From contig JAFDYQ010000001.1 in assembly GCA_018267365.1 (NCBI GenBank), positions 124,001 to 188,000 on the forward strand: DNA of 64,000 nucleotides, given 5' to 3'. This document shows, piece by piece, positions 1 to 7,776 of the stretch; position 1 is the first letter of the stretch, and every line of letters begins with the position of its first letter. A program made the translations under genes and the position numbers. The DNA comes from Bacteroidota bacterium. GTDB taxonomy: Bacteria > Bacteroidota > Bacteroidia > Chitinophagales > LD1. Under the pieces are notes generated by a model. That model was not told the origin of the DNA. It did not search any database and worked only from the letters and a program-made list of their open reading frames with translations.

Positions 1-216
1 GTTTATGTAAGACGGCGTTGTCCAATGGTGCTCCATGCGGCCATTCAAAAAGAACTCGCGGACGTTTGTTTCATTTACATCCTCTATCCGCTCTAGTTGT
101 GTAACAATCAAAAACCGACCGATAACGCCCTTATACGCCCGAAGTGTCGCAGGGGTATATCCCCGCATATATTTGCCAGTCTCGTAGAACTTACGAGCCA
201 GTAATTCTATATCCAT
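1..216 (-). CDS. Tyrosine recombinase, N-terminal part (cut by window edge)
   Basis: An open frame of 72 codons runs leftward from an ATG at 216 and leaves the window without a stop. The visible residues look like the N-terminal SAM-like, core-binding domain of a phage-type tyrosine recombinase: an amphipathic start, the short motif TPATLRAYKGVIGRFL, and a segment in which a VNETNVREFF-like helix follows. The catalytic domain would lie outside the window, so activity cannot be judged. The start lies only 29 bases beyond the 3' end of the tRNA-Thr gene on the same strand, the usual layout for an element inserted at a tRNA 3' end and extending left. No in-frame ATG was found further upstream. 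Confidence 0.75.
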   Translation of the reverse strand, partial: MDIELLARKFYETGKYMRGYTPATLRAYKGVIGRFLIVTQLERIEDVNETNVREFFLNGRMEHHWTTPSYIN

Positions 217-245
217 AGGTGAGACAGTGATCTCAACCTTCTTTG

Positions 246-318
246 AGCCATTGGTCGGACTCGAACCGACGACCGGCCGTTTACAAAACGGCTGCTCTAC
301 CAACTGAGCTACAATGGC
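246..318 (-). tRNA. tRNA-Thr (anticodon TGT)
   Basis: A 73-base cloverleaf reads leftward from 318. The acceptor stem GCCATTG pairs with CAATGGC, the D stem is GCTC/GAGC, the anticodon stem is GCCGT/ACGGC with loop TTTGTAA, and the T stem is GTCGG/CCGAC with loop TTCGAGT. The anticodon is TGT at 285-283, reading ACA (threonine). The discriminator base is T and no CCA is encoded. The 3' end points at an integrase start, so it may serve as an attachment site. Confidence 0.95.
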
Positions 319-624
319 GATTCTGTATTAGAAGGGTAGTTATGTACAATATGTACCCGTCTGCCAAACACTTTAGCACAAATCGCCTTGCAGTACAAGC
401 CTTTTCCTAGATTATCCTGTAGAGTAAATAGTTTGTAACTAAGTCTCTACTATATATATCGAGAAAAGTCTTATTTAATAAGGCTTTTTTTGTTGTTTGG
501 CTTACAAAATTAATTCCATCATAGCGACCTGTTATTTCGCTGGAAAAATGACAAAAGAAGGGATGAGAAATTAGTTTTTAATGTAACAAGGCTATCTAAA
601 GTCTACTCTATGAGCTGCCAAGTT
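319..624. other. Gene-free interval between tRNA-Thr and integrase
   Basis: About 300 A/T-rich bases with no convincing coding frame. It holds one hairpin with a T tract near 466-491. The promoter of the tRNA, which is transcribed leftward, must lie in the part next to 319. I see no direct repeat of the tRNA 3' end here. Confidence 0.6.
466..491. terminator. Intrinsic terminator, possibly bidirectional
   Basis: AAGTCTT at 466-472 pairs with AAGGCTT at 480-486, with an A/T loop that can extend the stem by three pairs. A run of T follows on the plus strand and a shorter T-rich stretch on the minus strand. It could end leftward transcription from the integrase at 625-1566, although the better T tract is on the plus side. 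Confidence 0.5.
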
Positions 625-1566
625 TCAAGCTAAATTTTCAAAGGATAATTTATTTATGTCGTCTTGTAAGTCCTCGGTGCGCACGGATCTCAAATATGTT
701 TGTGTCATAGCGATTCCACTATGCCCCATGAGTTTCTGAATTTTTATTACTCCCACATCTTGCATTGCAAGATTAGTTGCGAAAGTATGTCTGAATCTAT
801 GCAAGTGGAGTTTGACACCTGAAGACTTTCGGATTCGTTCAACCCAATGTTTAAGACCATGCAGTGTTAATGGTCGATCACCTAAATTAGATACAAATAG
901 AAATTCTGTCTTGCAACCTCTTTTTTTTCGTTCATCCAAGTACTCGATCAGATGCATTTTCAAATACGGGTTTATGGGAATTTTCCTAAACCTCTTTGAT
1001 TTAGATGTTTCCGGCCTTACACAGATGTAACCACCATAAAGGTCTATATCTCTTACCTCAAGAGACACCAACTCATTACGCCGTATTCCGCAAAAAGTCA
1101 AAATTCCTATTATTGATATATCCCTTCTGAGCAGGAAAGAATTTGAAGCACCTTGCACTACCGCGCCCATTATCTTCTTAATGTCTTCCCCGCTCAATGC
1201 GCGTTTGTCTACAAAAACTGGCTTGGGAAGTTTCAGCGTTTCAAATGGGTTGTCGTTAATGTGCCTGTGCTGTTTCAACCATTGAAAAAATGTTTTTAAC
1301 CGATTTGCATAGTGAGCTACTGTTGCGTCCTTGACGCCCTTTCTTATTTTATCTTTCCCTACAATTCTTTCTCGCTCTTGTAATCTTTTAAAGAATACAG
1401 TTACTAATTCTGGCGAAACATCACTTAGGCACGTTATCTCGGGCACAATTTTTAAAAATTGCTTATAAGCATCTTTTGAACTTTTTATTGATGCGGGACG
1501 AAGTCGCCGTACGTATAGGCATTCGTTTATGTAGTTTTCAAAATGCTCATGTAATGATATTTGCAT
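625..1566 (-). CDS. Tyrosine recombinase / integrase
   Basis: A complete 313-residue site-specific recombinase that would catalyse DNA strand exchange through a tyrosine-DNA intermediate. The N-terminal half (about residues 1-115) is a core-binding SAM-like domain. The catalytic domain shows the full residue set: Arg162 in CGIRRNEL, Lys190 in the beta hairpin, the HxxR box at His256/Arg259 (HLHRFRHTF), His282 in LMGHSG and nucleophile Tyr291 in TQTYLR. I chose the ATG at 1566 rather than a TTG six bases upstream. The gene is divergent from the ATPase at 1670, and the pair looks like the left end of a mobile element. Whether it mobilises the island to its right is an inference. Confidence 0.9.
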   Translation of the reverse strand: MQISLHEHFENYINECLYVRRLRPASIKSSKDAYKQFLKIVPEITCLSDVSPELVTVFFKRLQERERIVGKDKIRKGVKDATVAHYANRLKTFFQWLKQHRHINDNPFETLKLPKPVFVDKRALSGEDIKKIMGAVVQGASNSFLLRRDISIIGILTFCGIRRNELVSLEVRDIDLYGGYICVRPETSKSKRFRKIPINPYLKMHLIEYLDERKKRGCKTEFLFVSNLGDRPLTLHGLKHWVERIRKSSGVKLHLHRFRHTFATNLAMQDVGVIKIQKLMGHSGIAMTQTYLRSVRTEDLQDDINKLSFENLA

Positions 1567-1669
1567 GAACAAATTCTACTCTTACCGCTTTTTGAGTTGC
1601 AGTAGAGCAGATTTGCAAGTCATAATTGACACTCTGTTTTTGAATATACTTTTAAAGGAGAATAGGAGG

Positions 1670-2857
1670 ATGAAATATAGCCCTGATATCACCTATTTTG
1701 GTAAAACGCTGTTTAGAAATGAGCTGCGTTCTTTCGGCCTATACCAAAGAGATCGCTTAATGCATAGTTATATACTTGGGAAAACAGGTACGGGTAAGTC
1801 TACCCTCTTACATACAATGATAATGCAAGACATTCATGCAGGTCGTGGACTTTGTCTTATAGACCCGCACAGCGATCTTGTTCAGAGTGTTTTTAAAGCA
1901 ATACCTAGAGAGCGAAGTAATGATGTTATCTATTTGAATGTTCCAGATCCTTCACTTACACTTAAGTACAATCCTTTTAGGAAAGTTAGTTATGAGAAAC
2001 GCTCGCTTGTAGCATCGAGTATCTTAGATGTTTTCAAAAAGCTCTGGCATGACGCATGGGGTGTAAAGTTGGAGCATATTCTACGTTACGCAATTCTGAC
2101 ATTGTTAGACCAGCCAAAGGCCACCATAGCGGATATATCACTACTGTTATTGGACAGGTCATTCAGGCATCAGGCTATAAAGCATATACAGAATCCGAGT
2201 GTCAAAGACTTTTGGCTAAAAGAGTTTAATACCTATAATCGCTATGATCTGCTCCCTGTATTGAATAAGGTCGGTGGTATGCTGGCGCATCCCGTTATTA
2301 AGCGCGTACTTATCGAGAATAAAGAGGAAATATCATTGCGTAAGGCAATGGATGAAGGAAAGATTGTATTGGTTAATCTGTCTAAAGGACATGTAGGTGA
2401 AGATGCATCTCATATTCTAGGTGCGTTACTTATTAGCTCGATAAGTTCAGCGGCGTTCAGCAGAGTAGATACGGAGGAGCCCAGGCGAGTTCCCTTTATG
2501 GTGTATATGGACGAGTTTCATAACTTCACCACCCTATCGTTGGTCAATATGTTTTCGGAGCTACGCAAATTTAAGGTTGGAATGATACTCGCGCATCAGT
2601 ACATCCACCAGTTGGAAGATGAGATCAAGCACGCAATCTTTGGTAACGTCGGGACAATAATTTCTTTTCGTTTGGGAACAGAAGACGCAATGCTCATGAG
2701 CAAAGAGATGTTCCCAGAGTTTGGATTGGAGGACTTTATCAATCTTCCTAACTATTATATCTATCTTAAAGTAATGATAGATGGAGTACCGAGCAGGCCG
2801 TTTAGTGCAGAGATTATTAAAGATGAGGCTGGTGAACTTTTTGATTTGCTCTCTTAA
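1670..2857 (+). CDS. VirD4/TraD-type ATPase (shorter of two)
   Basis: A 395-residue P-loop ATPase of the DUF87/TraM-recognition type, related to conjugative coupling proteins. Walker A is GKTGTGKST at residues 37-45 and Walker B is MVYMDEF with Asp281/Glu282. A conserved DPHSD box follows Walker A. The frame is open from 1565, but the ATG at 1670 is preceded by AGGAGG and the extra 35 residues are not family-like, so I take 1670. It resembles the ATPase part (about residues 375-770) of the protein at 9328-12420, so one element carries two homologues. It lacks the N-terminal membrane segments of classical VirD4. No relaxase is encoded nearby, so a role in DNA transfer is inference. Confidence 0.82.
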   Translation: MKYSPDITYFGKTLFRNELRSFGLYQRDRLMHSYILGKTGTGKSTLLHTMIMQDIHAGRGLCLIDPHSDLVQSVFKAIPRERSNDVIYLNVPDPSLTLKYNPFRKVSYEKRSLVASSILDVFKKLWHDAWGVKLEHILRYAILTLLDQPKATIADISLLLLDRSFRHQAIKHIQNPSVKDFWLKEFNTYNRYDLLPVLNKVGGMLAHPVIKRVLIENKEEISLRKAMDEGKIVLVNLSKGHVGEDASHILGALLISSISSAAFSRVDTEEPRRVPFMVYMDEFHNFTTLSLVNMFSELRKFKVGMILAHQYIHQLEDEIKHAIFGNVGTIISFRLGTEDAMLMSKEMFPEFGLEDFINLPNYYIYLKVMIDGVPSRPFSAEIIKDEAGELFDLLS

Positions 2858-3086
2858 TTTTTTTCTTTGGTTTTGGTTGTGAGGTTGGTGATTTGAACAG
2901 CCTAATAACAATGATAAGGATTAATATTAAAAGCAAATCTGTAACAAGATTTAAAGGCGATATACCTTGCAAGCCGATGCTCGGCTTTAGCATAAATTGT
3001 GCAAAGGCTATCAGACGTGGTTCTATTGAAAACATCAGAGCTAAAAGAGCAACTATGTCTTTCCATGAATTTTTAAGCCATTTCAT
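2817..3086 (-). CDS. Small membrane protein, unknown
   Basis: An 89-residue frame whose product has two hydrophobic stretches, about residues 10-33 and 47-63, followed by a very basic tail rich in Lys and Pro. Its last 41 bases overlap the convergent end of the ATPase gene. I do not recognise the family. Small membrane proteins of this sort are common in mobile elements. An antisense frame at 2893-3105 is less protein-like. Confidence 0.45.
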   Translation of the reverse strand: MKWLKNSWKDIVALLALMFSIEPRLIAFAQFMLKPSIGLQGISPLNLVTDLLLILILIIVIRLFKSPTSQPKPKKKIKRANQKVHQPHL

Positions 3087-3109
3087 AAGAATGATTTTAA
3101 ATTAATTGA

Positions 3110-3391
3110 TTAATGAAGTAAGCAACAATGGCTACAGCATGAGCACGATTCACCCTTAGTGCTGTCTTTTTGCAGTTTCCAGTGCGCGTACAGGTTTTTG
3201 TACTCGTCAAGCAATTTTGCATTTGGATACAGTACTTTTAGAATATTCATACGTTCTGATATGTATTCTTCTAAAATTTTGTAGGTGCATCGCCTAGTCG
3301 CTAAGGATAGCCTTAGTTCCAAATTGATGAAGTCGCTGTCAAACCTTTTCAAAGAAAGGTCTGGATCGTTGGATGGGAAATGTGTATACAT
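3110..3391 (-). CDS. Hypothetical protein with Cys-rich end
   Basis: Starting at the ATG at 3391 gives 93 residues (a longer frame begins at 3427, but its N-terminus looks non-coding). The product is mostly helical and charged and ends in a cluster of cysteines and histidine, CSCCSHCC, which could bind metal. It lies 23 bases upstream of the small membrane protein on the same strand, so the two may be co-transcribed. No family recognised. Confidence 0.45.
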   Translation of the reverse strand: MYTHFPSNDPDLSLKRFDSDFINLELRLSLATRRCTYKILEEYISERMNILKVLYPNAKLLDEYKNLYAHWKLQKDSTKGESCSCCSHCCLLH

Positions 3392-3570
3392 GGTATTGTT
3401 TTTTAGCGTGATTAACAATACCAACACGTGAAATCAGTACCGAAGAAAAGGGATGTGTAAAACGCCTATTGACTCACTATCAACAGTGGTGCATACTGAA
3501 ATTGAACAAAGGTTTTTACCTTAGTTCTTTAAATAGGGACAGGCTGTATATTGCACGGCTCTCTTCCTCG

Positions 3571-3597
3571 GTACCTACACCTCGCACGTGTAGGTAT
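3571..3597. repeat. Ten-pair inverted repeat
   Basis: ACCTACAC at 3573-3580 pairs exactly with GTGTAGGT at 3588-3595 around a 7-base loop, and the stem extends by a T-A and a G-T pair. There is no strong T tract on either side, so it is a poor intrinsic terminator. It may be a protein-binding site or a recombination-related structure. Confidence 0.45.
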
Positions 3598-3849
3598 TTC
3601 TATTTAAAAATCTTAGCTCAGAGACAATTTCAAGTCTTACTATCTATCTATAATTAGTACCTGTGGTGTATAGCTTTAAGGGTTTAGCTGAGCACTTACT
3701 ATTGCTTCCTTTTCTATAGAGGAGGGTTTTCTTAAATAAAGGTAAGTAGAAGGTACGGTATGTGCAATAGAAGCTATTAAATTTAAATGCGTTAAAACAT
3801 TGATTATCTAGTGTATTCCATACAATAAAAAGCTATATCTTTATTATTA

Positions 3850-3876
3850 CTTGTATAAGACAAGCAAATAGCTTGT
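3850..3876 (+). promoter_or_regulatory. Two mutually exclusive hairpins before the 535-aa gene
   Basis: The central ACAAGC (3860-3865) can pair with CTTGT upstream (3850-3854) or with GCTTGT downstream (3871-3876), each with a 5-base loop. The array ends 18 bases before the start codon at 3895. It could be an operator with three half-sites or an attenuator-like switch in the leader. Confidence 0.35.
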
Positions 3877-3894
3877 AAAAGATAATTTTTAGAA

Positions 3895-5502
3895 ATGGGA
3901 CAGAATAAATCTCCGATTCCTCATCCAATTCATCTAAGATTGTTGATGGAACTCTATTTGAGAGCTGCTGGCTTATATAACAAAGATGAGTCAATAGAAC
4001 CCAGAAGGTATCTTAAAAAGTTCTCAGATCTTGTAAAAGCAGATAAAATACTTTCGGAAAAGAAAGCAGATGCAGAAGGAACTGTCTCTTTGAACCTCTT
4101 CAACAAACTGCTCGGAAATCCATATCAAAGTATTGAAGCTGGAGTATTTACTGAAGGAATTAAAATATCAATCCTTGACAATATAGCTGAGAAAGTCATT
4201 CGCCACTATAAATTAGGAATTAAGGATAAAGAGGATGAGCGCATACATAAGGGTGAGCATTGGGATTTTTTCATACACAAAGTTGCTCCAATACCTGAGT
4301 ATTTTAAATATATGGCGGGCACATACTATAAATACCTCCCTTTGCCTGAACGTCAAATTATTGATAGGTACTCCCTCACGGTTCTCAATGAGCTTTTAAA
4401 CGACGATAATGCTATCATGCATTTCCGCTTATATTTTTGGGAATCTCGGAGCAAAAGAATTGAAACGGCCTGTTTGCAAATAGATGCTACTAACAAAACT
4501 GCAACATTGAAATATTTTAAGCCAGGAAAAGAAGAAGTTGCCTCAGTTCACAGAACGGATTTGGGTGGAAGTTTTTCAACCCACAACAGCACCCTTCATT
4601 TGACATTTGTCGATGAAGATCCCCGCAATACCCATATAAGAACATATATGTGCATTGCCATTCACCATACGAGGCTCGATAGTGCGGTCATCCTCAAAGG
4701 AACGTATATAACATCAGTCAATCGTGGTCATAGCCCAGTTGCAGGTGAGCTAATTCTTCAAAGGTACAGTACATACAAGGAAATTGTACACGATGTTGCC
4801 AACGAGAAAGAAGTTGACCATCGCTTGTATCTGGACTTAATTAATAAGCGTACCGAGATAGTTGAAAGTGCGATCGACACCTATAAAGACCTGAAATCAA
4901 ACTCGATTTCCAAATTGGTTGGAAAAATCCAAGGTGCATACTACTTTGGCTTTCTGAGTTCTATTCAAATGATCAAAGAAAAGAGCGCTACAGTAACCAA
5001 AGGAATATGTTTCATTGAGCCGAATGGAGTTGTTCATACAAAAATAAAAGACGGCAATGAGGTTCGAGGCTATGTGAACAACGACATATATCACAATGAA
5101 CATACATTTGTTATTTCCAATTTCTTTGACGGGAATGATGATTTTAAGTACCATTACACCTTAACCGCAATTAAGACAAGCGACGATGACGATGCCTCGG
5201 TAATAGGATTAGAAGGGGTGTATTCCGGAGTGTATTCAGATAATCCGAGAGCTGGCCAGATTTTCTACGTAAAAGTTGATAATGTCTTTTCGTGGGATGA
5301 TTTGATCAATATGAGCATTGATCTTGAAAAACTGACCGTGAGGAAAGCAGATATTCCCAGACTGGAAAAAGGAAAGGAAAAAATATGGGTTCCAATTGTG
5401 AAGCAACTAATTTGGCCTAAATATTTAATTACAAATAGCGCTCTGGATTTGAGCGAAACAGTTGATTTTAATATAGGGAGGGGCAAAAGGAATACCGAAT
5501 GA
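3895..5502 (+). CDS. Unknown 535-residue protein with duplicated beta domain
   Basis: I do not recognise the family. The first 150 residues look helical and charged. Two later segments, about residues 195-290 and 372-465, resemble each other: each ends in a hydrophobic strand, a G-x-Y turn and an AG-hydrophobic strand (LKGTYITSV...VAGELIL against LEGVYSGV...RAGQIFY). This suggests an internal duplication of a roughly 90-residue beta-rich ligand-binding or sensor domain. There is no signal peptide or membrane segment, so it should be cytoplasmic. It stands alone, with gaps or opposite-strand genes on both sides. Its place among mobile-element and defence-type genes makes a defence or regulatory role possible, but nothing in the sequence proves this. 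Confidence 0.75.
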   Translation: MGQNKSPIPHPIHLRLLMELYLRAAGLYNKDESIEPRRYLKKFSDLVKADKILSEKKADAEGTVSLNLFNKLLGNPYQSIEAGVFTEGIKISILDNIAEKVIRHYKLGIKDKEDERIHKGEHWDFFIHKVAPIPEYFKYMAGTYYKYLPLPERQIIDRYSLTVLNELLNDDNAIMHFRLYFWESRSKRIETACLQIDATNKTATLKYFKPGKEEVASVHRTDLGGSFSTHNSTLHLTFVDEDPRNTHIRTYMCIAIHHTRLDSAVILKGTYITSVNRGHSPVAGELILQRYSTYKEIVHDVANEKEVDHRLYLDLINKRTEIVESAIDTYKDLKSNSISKLVGKIQGAYYFGFLSSIQMIKEKSATVTKGICFIEPNGVVHTKIKDGNEVRGYVNNDIYHNEHTFVISNFFDGNDDFKYHYTLTAIKTSDDDDASVIGLEGVYSGVYSDNPRAGQIFYVKVDNVFSWDDLINMSIDLEKLTVRKADIPRLEKGKEKIWVPIVKQLIWPKYLITNSALDLSETVDFNIGRGKRNTE

Positions 5503-5513
5503 ATTACACATGG

Positions 5514-5741
5514 CTATTCGATAGTTACTAATTCCGAGAGACTTACTTGAAGCGCACGGGCTATTATATTAAGTGAACTAATTGTAACATTTAATTCCCC
5601 TCTTTCTATTCTTCCTATTTGTTCCGCATAGTTATTGCATTTCACTCCTAATTCTACTTGAGTTAAGTTGCGCTTTTTACGGAGTTCCCTAATCCGTTTT
5701 CCGAGCGCCTTTAAAAGCTTTTCATCTTTTACATATTGCAC
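5514..5741 (-). CDS. XRE-family HTH repressor
   Basis: A small Cro/CI-type DNA-binding protein. The motif GKRIRELRKKRNLTQVELG begins the five-helix fold, and the recognition helix region contains AEQIGRIERGE, both typical of XRE regulators. The frame is open to an ATG at 5786, but those first 15 residues (MHVLFIFCFPP...) are unlike the family and would put the start inside the palindrome at 5772-5795. I prefer the GTG at 5741, giving about 75 residues. It is convergent with the 535-residue gene and divergent from 5874, so it could control itself and the plus-strand pair at 5874-6852. Confidence 0.8.
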   Translation of the reverse strand: MQYVKDEKLLKALGKRIRELRKKRNLTQVELGVKCNNYAEQIGRIERGELNVTISSLNIIARALQVSLSELVTIE

Positions 5742-5771
5742 ATGACAAAGGACAGGGGGAAAACAAAAAAT

Positions 5772-5795
5772 AAATAGAACATGCATGTTCTATTT
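5772..5795. promoter_or_regulatory. 24-bp perfect palindrome, probable operator
   Basis: Each 12-base half reads AAATAGAACATG towards the centre, and the two halves form an uninterrupted perfect palindrome. It lies between the XRE gene and the divergent gene at 5874. Its core is GAAC-N6-GTTC. The position and symmetry suit the operator of a dimeric HTH repressor, most likely the adjacent one. Confidence 0.6.
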
Positions 5796-5873
5796 TGAAA
5801 ATTATTATATCTTGCATTTCCAGCATTTGCCGAAAAGCTGTAAGAGAGTAGGCATCATTTAAATCACATCCAC

Positions 5874-6410
5874 ATGAAAAACTTGTTAGGCCTTCTTGTC
5901 GTGTTTATAGCTTTGGTTGCACGATCACAAACAGCCAACATTCCCGACCCTGAATTTGCTTCACGTCCCTATTATCTCAAAGACAGCATTCTTGTCAGCC
6001 TCGAAAAAGTATCCGCAAGCATAGATGTGAGCGGTATGGGTGGCAAGGTGTACCTAACAGCTTTCAAGCCAAAATCCAATGTGCGATTTAGCAAGGATGC
6101 CCTGCCCAAGTTTTATATCAAGATTGATGGCGGTGGTGATGCATCCGACAAAGTGGATGTATCTATCGCAGTTGTAAAGAAAGACAGGCGGCGCTTTACG
6201 CAAGAAAGCACCGGACTGAGCGGCGCGGCAAAAGATATCGGAGCAACCAAAGCCAGCGTGTCCGTCAAAAAGGTGCGCGAAGGATTGTATCAGATAATCT
6301 TCGACAATCCCCTTTCTGCAGGAGAATATGCCTTTATGCCGGCTTTGGATATGAGTAGCCTCATGGGAGGCGGCAAACTCAACCTGTATTGCTTTGGAAT
6401 AGATCAATAA
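5874..6410 (+). CDS. Exported protein, unknown
   Basis: A 178-residue protein with a signal peptide: MKNLLGLLVVFIALVARSQ has a basic start, a hydrophobic core and a cleavage-like end. The mature part is rich in beta-forming residues and glycine, with two short stretches of Gly-Gly. I do not recognise the family. It lies 10 bases before the lipoprotein gene at 6421, and the two probably form an operon ending at the terminator at 6876-6916. Confidence 0.7.
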   Translation: MKNLLGLLVVFIALVARSQTANIPDPEFASRPYYLKDSILVSLEKVSASIDVSGMGGKVYLTAFKPKSNVRFSKDALPKFYIKIDGGGDASDKVDVSIAVVKKDRRRFTQESTGLSGAAKDIGATKASVSVKKVREGLYQIIFDNPLSAGEYAFMPALDMSSLMGGGKLNLYCFGIDQ

Positions 6411-6420
6411 ATAAATCAGT

Positions 6421-6852
6421 ATGAAAAAAATAATGAGCATATCGATATATCTCGTATTTCTTCTGCTCCTTCAATCATGTAAGGATTCAAGACCTGATGT
6501 ATTGGTGAAATACGTTAAAGAGAGAGTGAATAATGAATCTGAGGGTGCGTTCGATGTATCGGGCATTGGAAATATTAACGGGGTAGAGCAAAACATAGGA
6601 GGTAGCATCAAGTATGAAATTGACTTTACTATGACACTTGTACCCCATCGTACTTGCTGGAAAAACGGAAACGCCTTTCAGGGCTATTGGGATGATTTTA
6701 CTGTTGCAGACAAGATACCCGACGGATGGGAAGGCCGCAACTGGGCTAATGCCAAACAACTTACAGCGGGAAGCTTTATCCAGTTGAAAGGTAAAGCGAC
6801 AATGGTAAAAAAGAGCAATGGATGGGAGGTAGAAAAGATTACTATTCTCTAA
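6421..6852 (+). CDS. Small lipoprotein, unknown
   Basis: A 143-residue lipoprotein. The N-terminus has a hydrophobic core followed by the lipobox LLLLQSC, with the lipidated Cys at residue 20. The mature part contains FDVSGIGN and WEGRNWANAKQL and looks like a small beta/alpha domain. It is the second gene of the pair starting at 5874. No function can be assigned. Confidence 0.7.
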   Translation: MKKIMSISIYLVFLLLLQSCKDSRPDVLVKYVKERVNNESEGAFDVSGIGNINGVEQNIGGSIKYEIDFTMTLVPHRTCWKNGNAFQGYWDDFTVADKIPDGWEGRNWANAKQLTAGSFIQLKGKATMVKKSNGWEVEKITIL

Positions 6853-6875
6853 CCAAACGCTGACTATATAGTAAC

Positions 6876-6916
6876 GGGCAATACCCATTTTTAGGGTATT
6901 GTCCATACTCTTTTTA
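6876..6916 (+). terminator. Strong intrinsic terminator
   Basis: An 11-pair stem (GGGCAATACCC at 6876-6886 with GGGTATTGTCC at 6894-6904, one G-T pair) closes a 7-base loop and is followed by a T-rich stretch. It lies 23 bases after the lipoprotein stop and would end the 5874-6852 operon. Confidence 0.75.
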
Positions 6917-6933
6917 AACCTAACAGAAGACAT

Positions 6934-6941
6934 TATATTTG
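6934..6941 (+). promoter_or_regulatory. Bacteroidota -7 promoter element TATATTTG
   Basis: This matches the TAnnTTTG consensus exactly. It lies just after one terminator and about 50 bases before another, so it would drive a very short RNA or an attenuated leader for the gene at 7090. I see no clear -33 element. Confidence 0.4.
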
Positions 6942-6947
6942 CGATTA

Positions 6948-7018
6948 CCTCCAATTAATTGACAACAAAGTTTTCATAGGTTCAAAAGTGGTCATTCCGA
7001 AAGGAGTGGCCTTTTTTT
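6948..7018 (+). ncRNA. Candidate small RNA or attenuated leader
   Basis: The span lies between a TATATTTG element and the terminator at 6990-7018. It is about 70 bases long and has no open frame worth noting. The start is set only by the usual distance from the -7 element. It could be a stable small RNA, or a leader that controls read-through into the protease gene. Confidence 0.3.
6990..7018 (+). terminator. Intrinsic terminator with GAAA loop
   Basis: GGTCATTCC at 6990-6998 pairs with GGAGTGGCC at 7003-7011, with two G-T pairs, around a GAAA tetraloop. Seven T follow directly. It is a well-formed terminator only 70 bases before the next start codon. Confidence 0.75.
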
Positions 7019-7089
7019 CTTTGTTCTTTTAGCGGCTATCATAATTTGTAAAACGCTTTTATATTTTTTTTACCTTGTAGGAAAAAAGA

Positions 7090-7767
7090 ATGGCAACAAA
7101 AGAAGATAGAGGCCAACAACGCTATATAGATCATTTGCTGAAAGTAACTTTTAGGATTTGTCATTGGAATGAGGAAGGTGCATTAATTGGTAGAAGTTCA
7201 GGGTTCATGTATAAGAAAAATGAGAACTCTCCTATTTTAGTTATTACAGCTGGTCACAATACACCTCCAGATGGCTCGTTCATAGAGACATCGCATATGC
7301 ACAATGGACAAACGGCAGCTCTACTAGCCGGTCACTTCAATGTATTTTATGAAGAGGATGGCATTGATTACGCCTACAGTATTTTGCCAGTAGAGACTAT
7401 TCAAAAAAGTTTAGAGAATGACATGGCATTTGAATTTAAGGTTTATAACATGCCCTTCGTCAAAGCTGTCAAAGATGAAGCGTATGGTTTTGCAGTGAAA
7501 AATAATTATGAATTTGTTCGATCAGGTAATACGCTCGTACTACCACAGTATTTATGTACTGAGTTATATCTAACATTAGATGAGCAAGACGAACATATTA
7601 ATTACTTTTTGCCTTCTCGCACTATAAATACGCATGAATATTACAGAGGTGCAAGTGGTAGTCCCATTGCAGATGTAGAAGGGAGAATTTGCTCTATCTT
7701 AATTGGCGGAACTGAACCTCGGAAGCACTTAAAAGGTTTTCGCCTTGATAATATCGAGTTGCCATGA
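7090..7767 (+). CDS. Trypsin-like serine protease
   Basis: A 225-residue protein with the marks of a chymotrypsin-fold protease. A His sits in VITAGHN (His56), an Asp in EDGIDYAYSIL (Asp93), and the nucleophile in RGASGSPI (Ser189, GxSGxP). It has no signal peptide, so it should act in the cytoplasm, which is unusual for this fold outside defence and stress systems. The DUF4238 gene starts 9 bases after its stop, so the pair is one transcript. Cytoplasmic trypsin-like proteases are used as effectors or sensors in several bacterial immune systems. A role of this kind here is inference from family and island context. Confidence 0.75.
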   Translation: MATKEDRGQQRYIDHLLKVTFRICHWNEEGALIGRSSGFMYKKNENSPILVITAGHNTPPDGSFIETSHMHNGQTAALLAGHFNVFYEEDGIDYAYSILPVETIQKSLENDMAFEFKVYNMPFVKAVKDEAYGFAVKNNYEFVRSGNTLVLPQYLCTELYLTLDEQDEHINYFLPSRTINTHEYYRGASGSPIADVEGRICSILIGGTEPRKHLKGFRLDNIELP

Positions 7768-7776
7768 AGATTCAAT

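Larger units (their letters stand above)
3392..3894. other. Gene-free interval with inverted repeats
   Basis: About 500 A/T-rich bases without a convincing gene. It holds a hairpin at 3571-3597 and, just before the next gene, two overlapping inverted repeats at 3850-3876. A 62-codon frame at 3469-3657 has no recognisable protein features and is left out. Confidence 0.5.

Noticed and set aside
1565-1669. Upstream extension of the first ATPase frame
   Set aside because: The extra 35 residues are not family-like and a strong AGGAGG precedes the ATG at 1670.
3571-3597. Hairpin as an intrinsic terminator
   Set aside because: There is no T tract after the stem on either strand.
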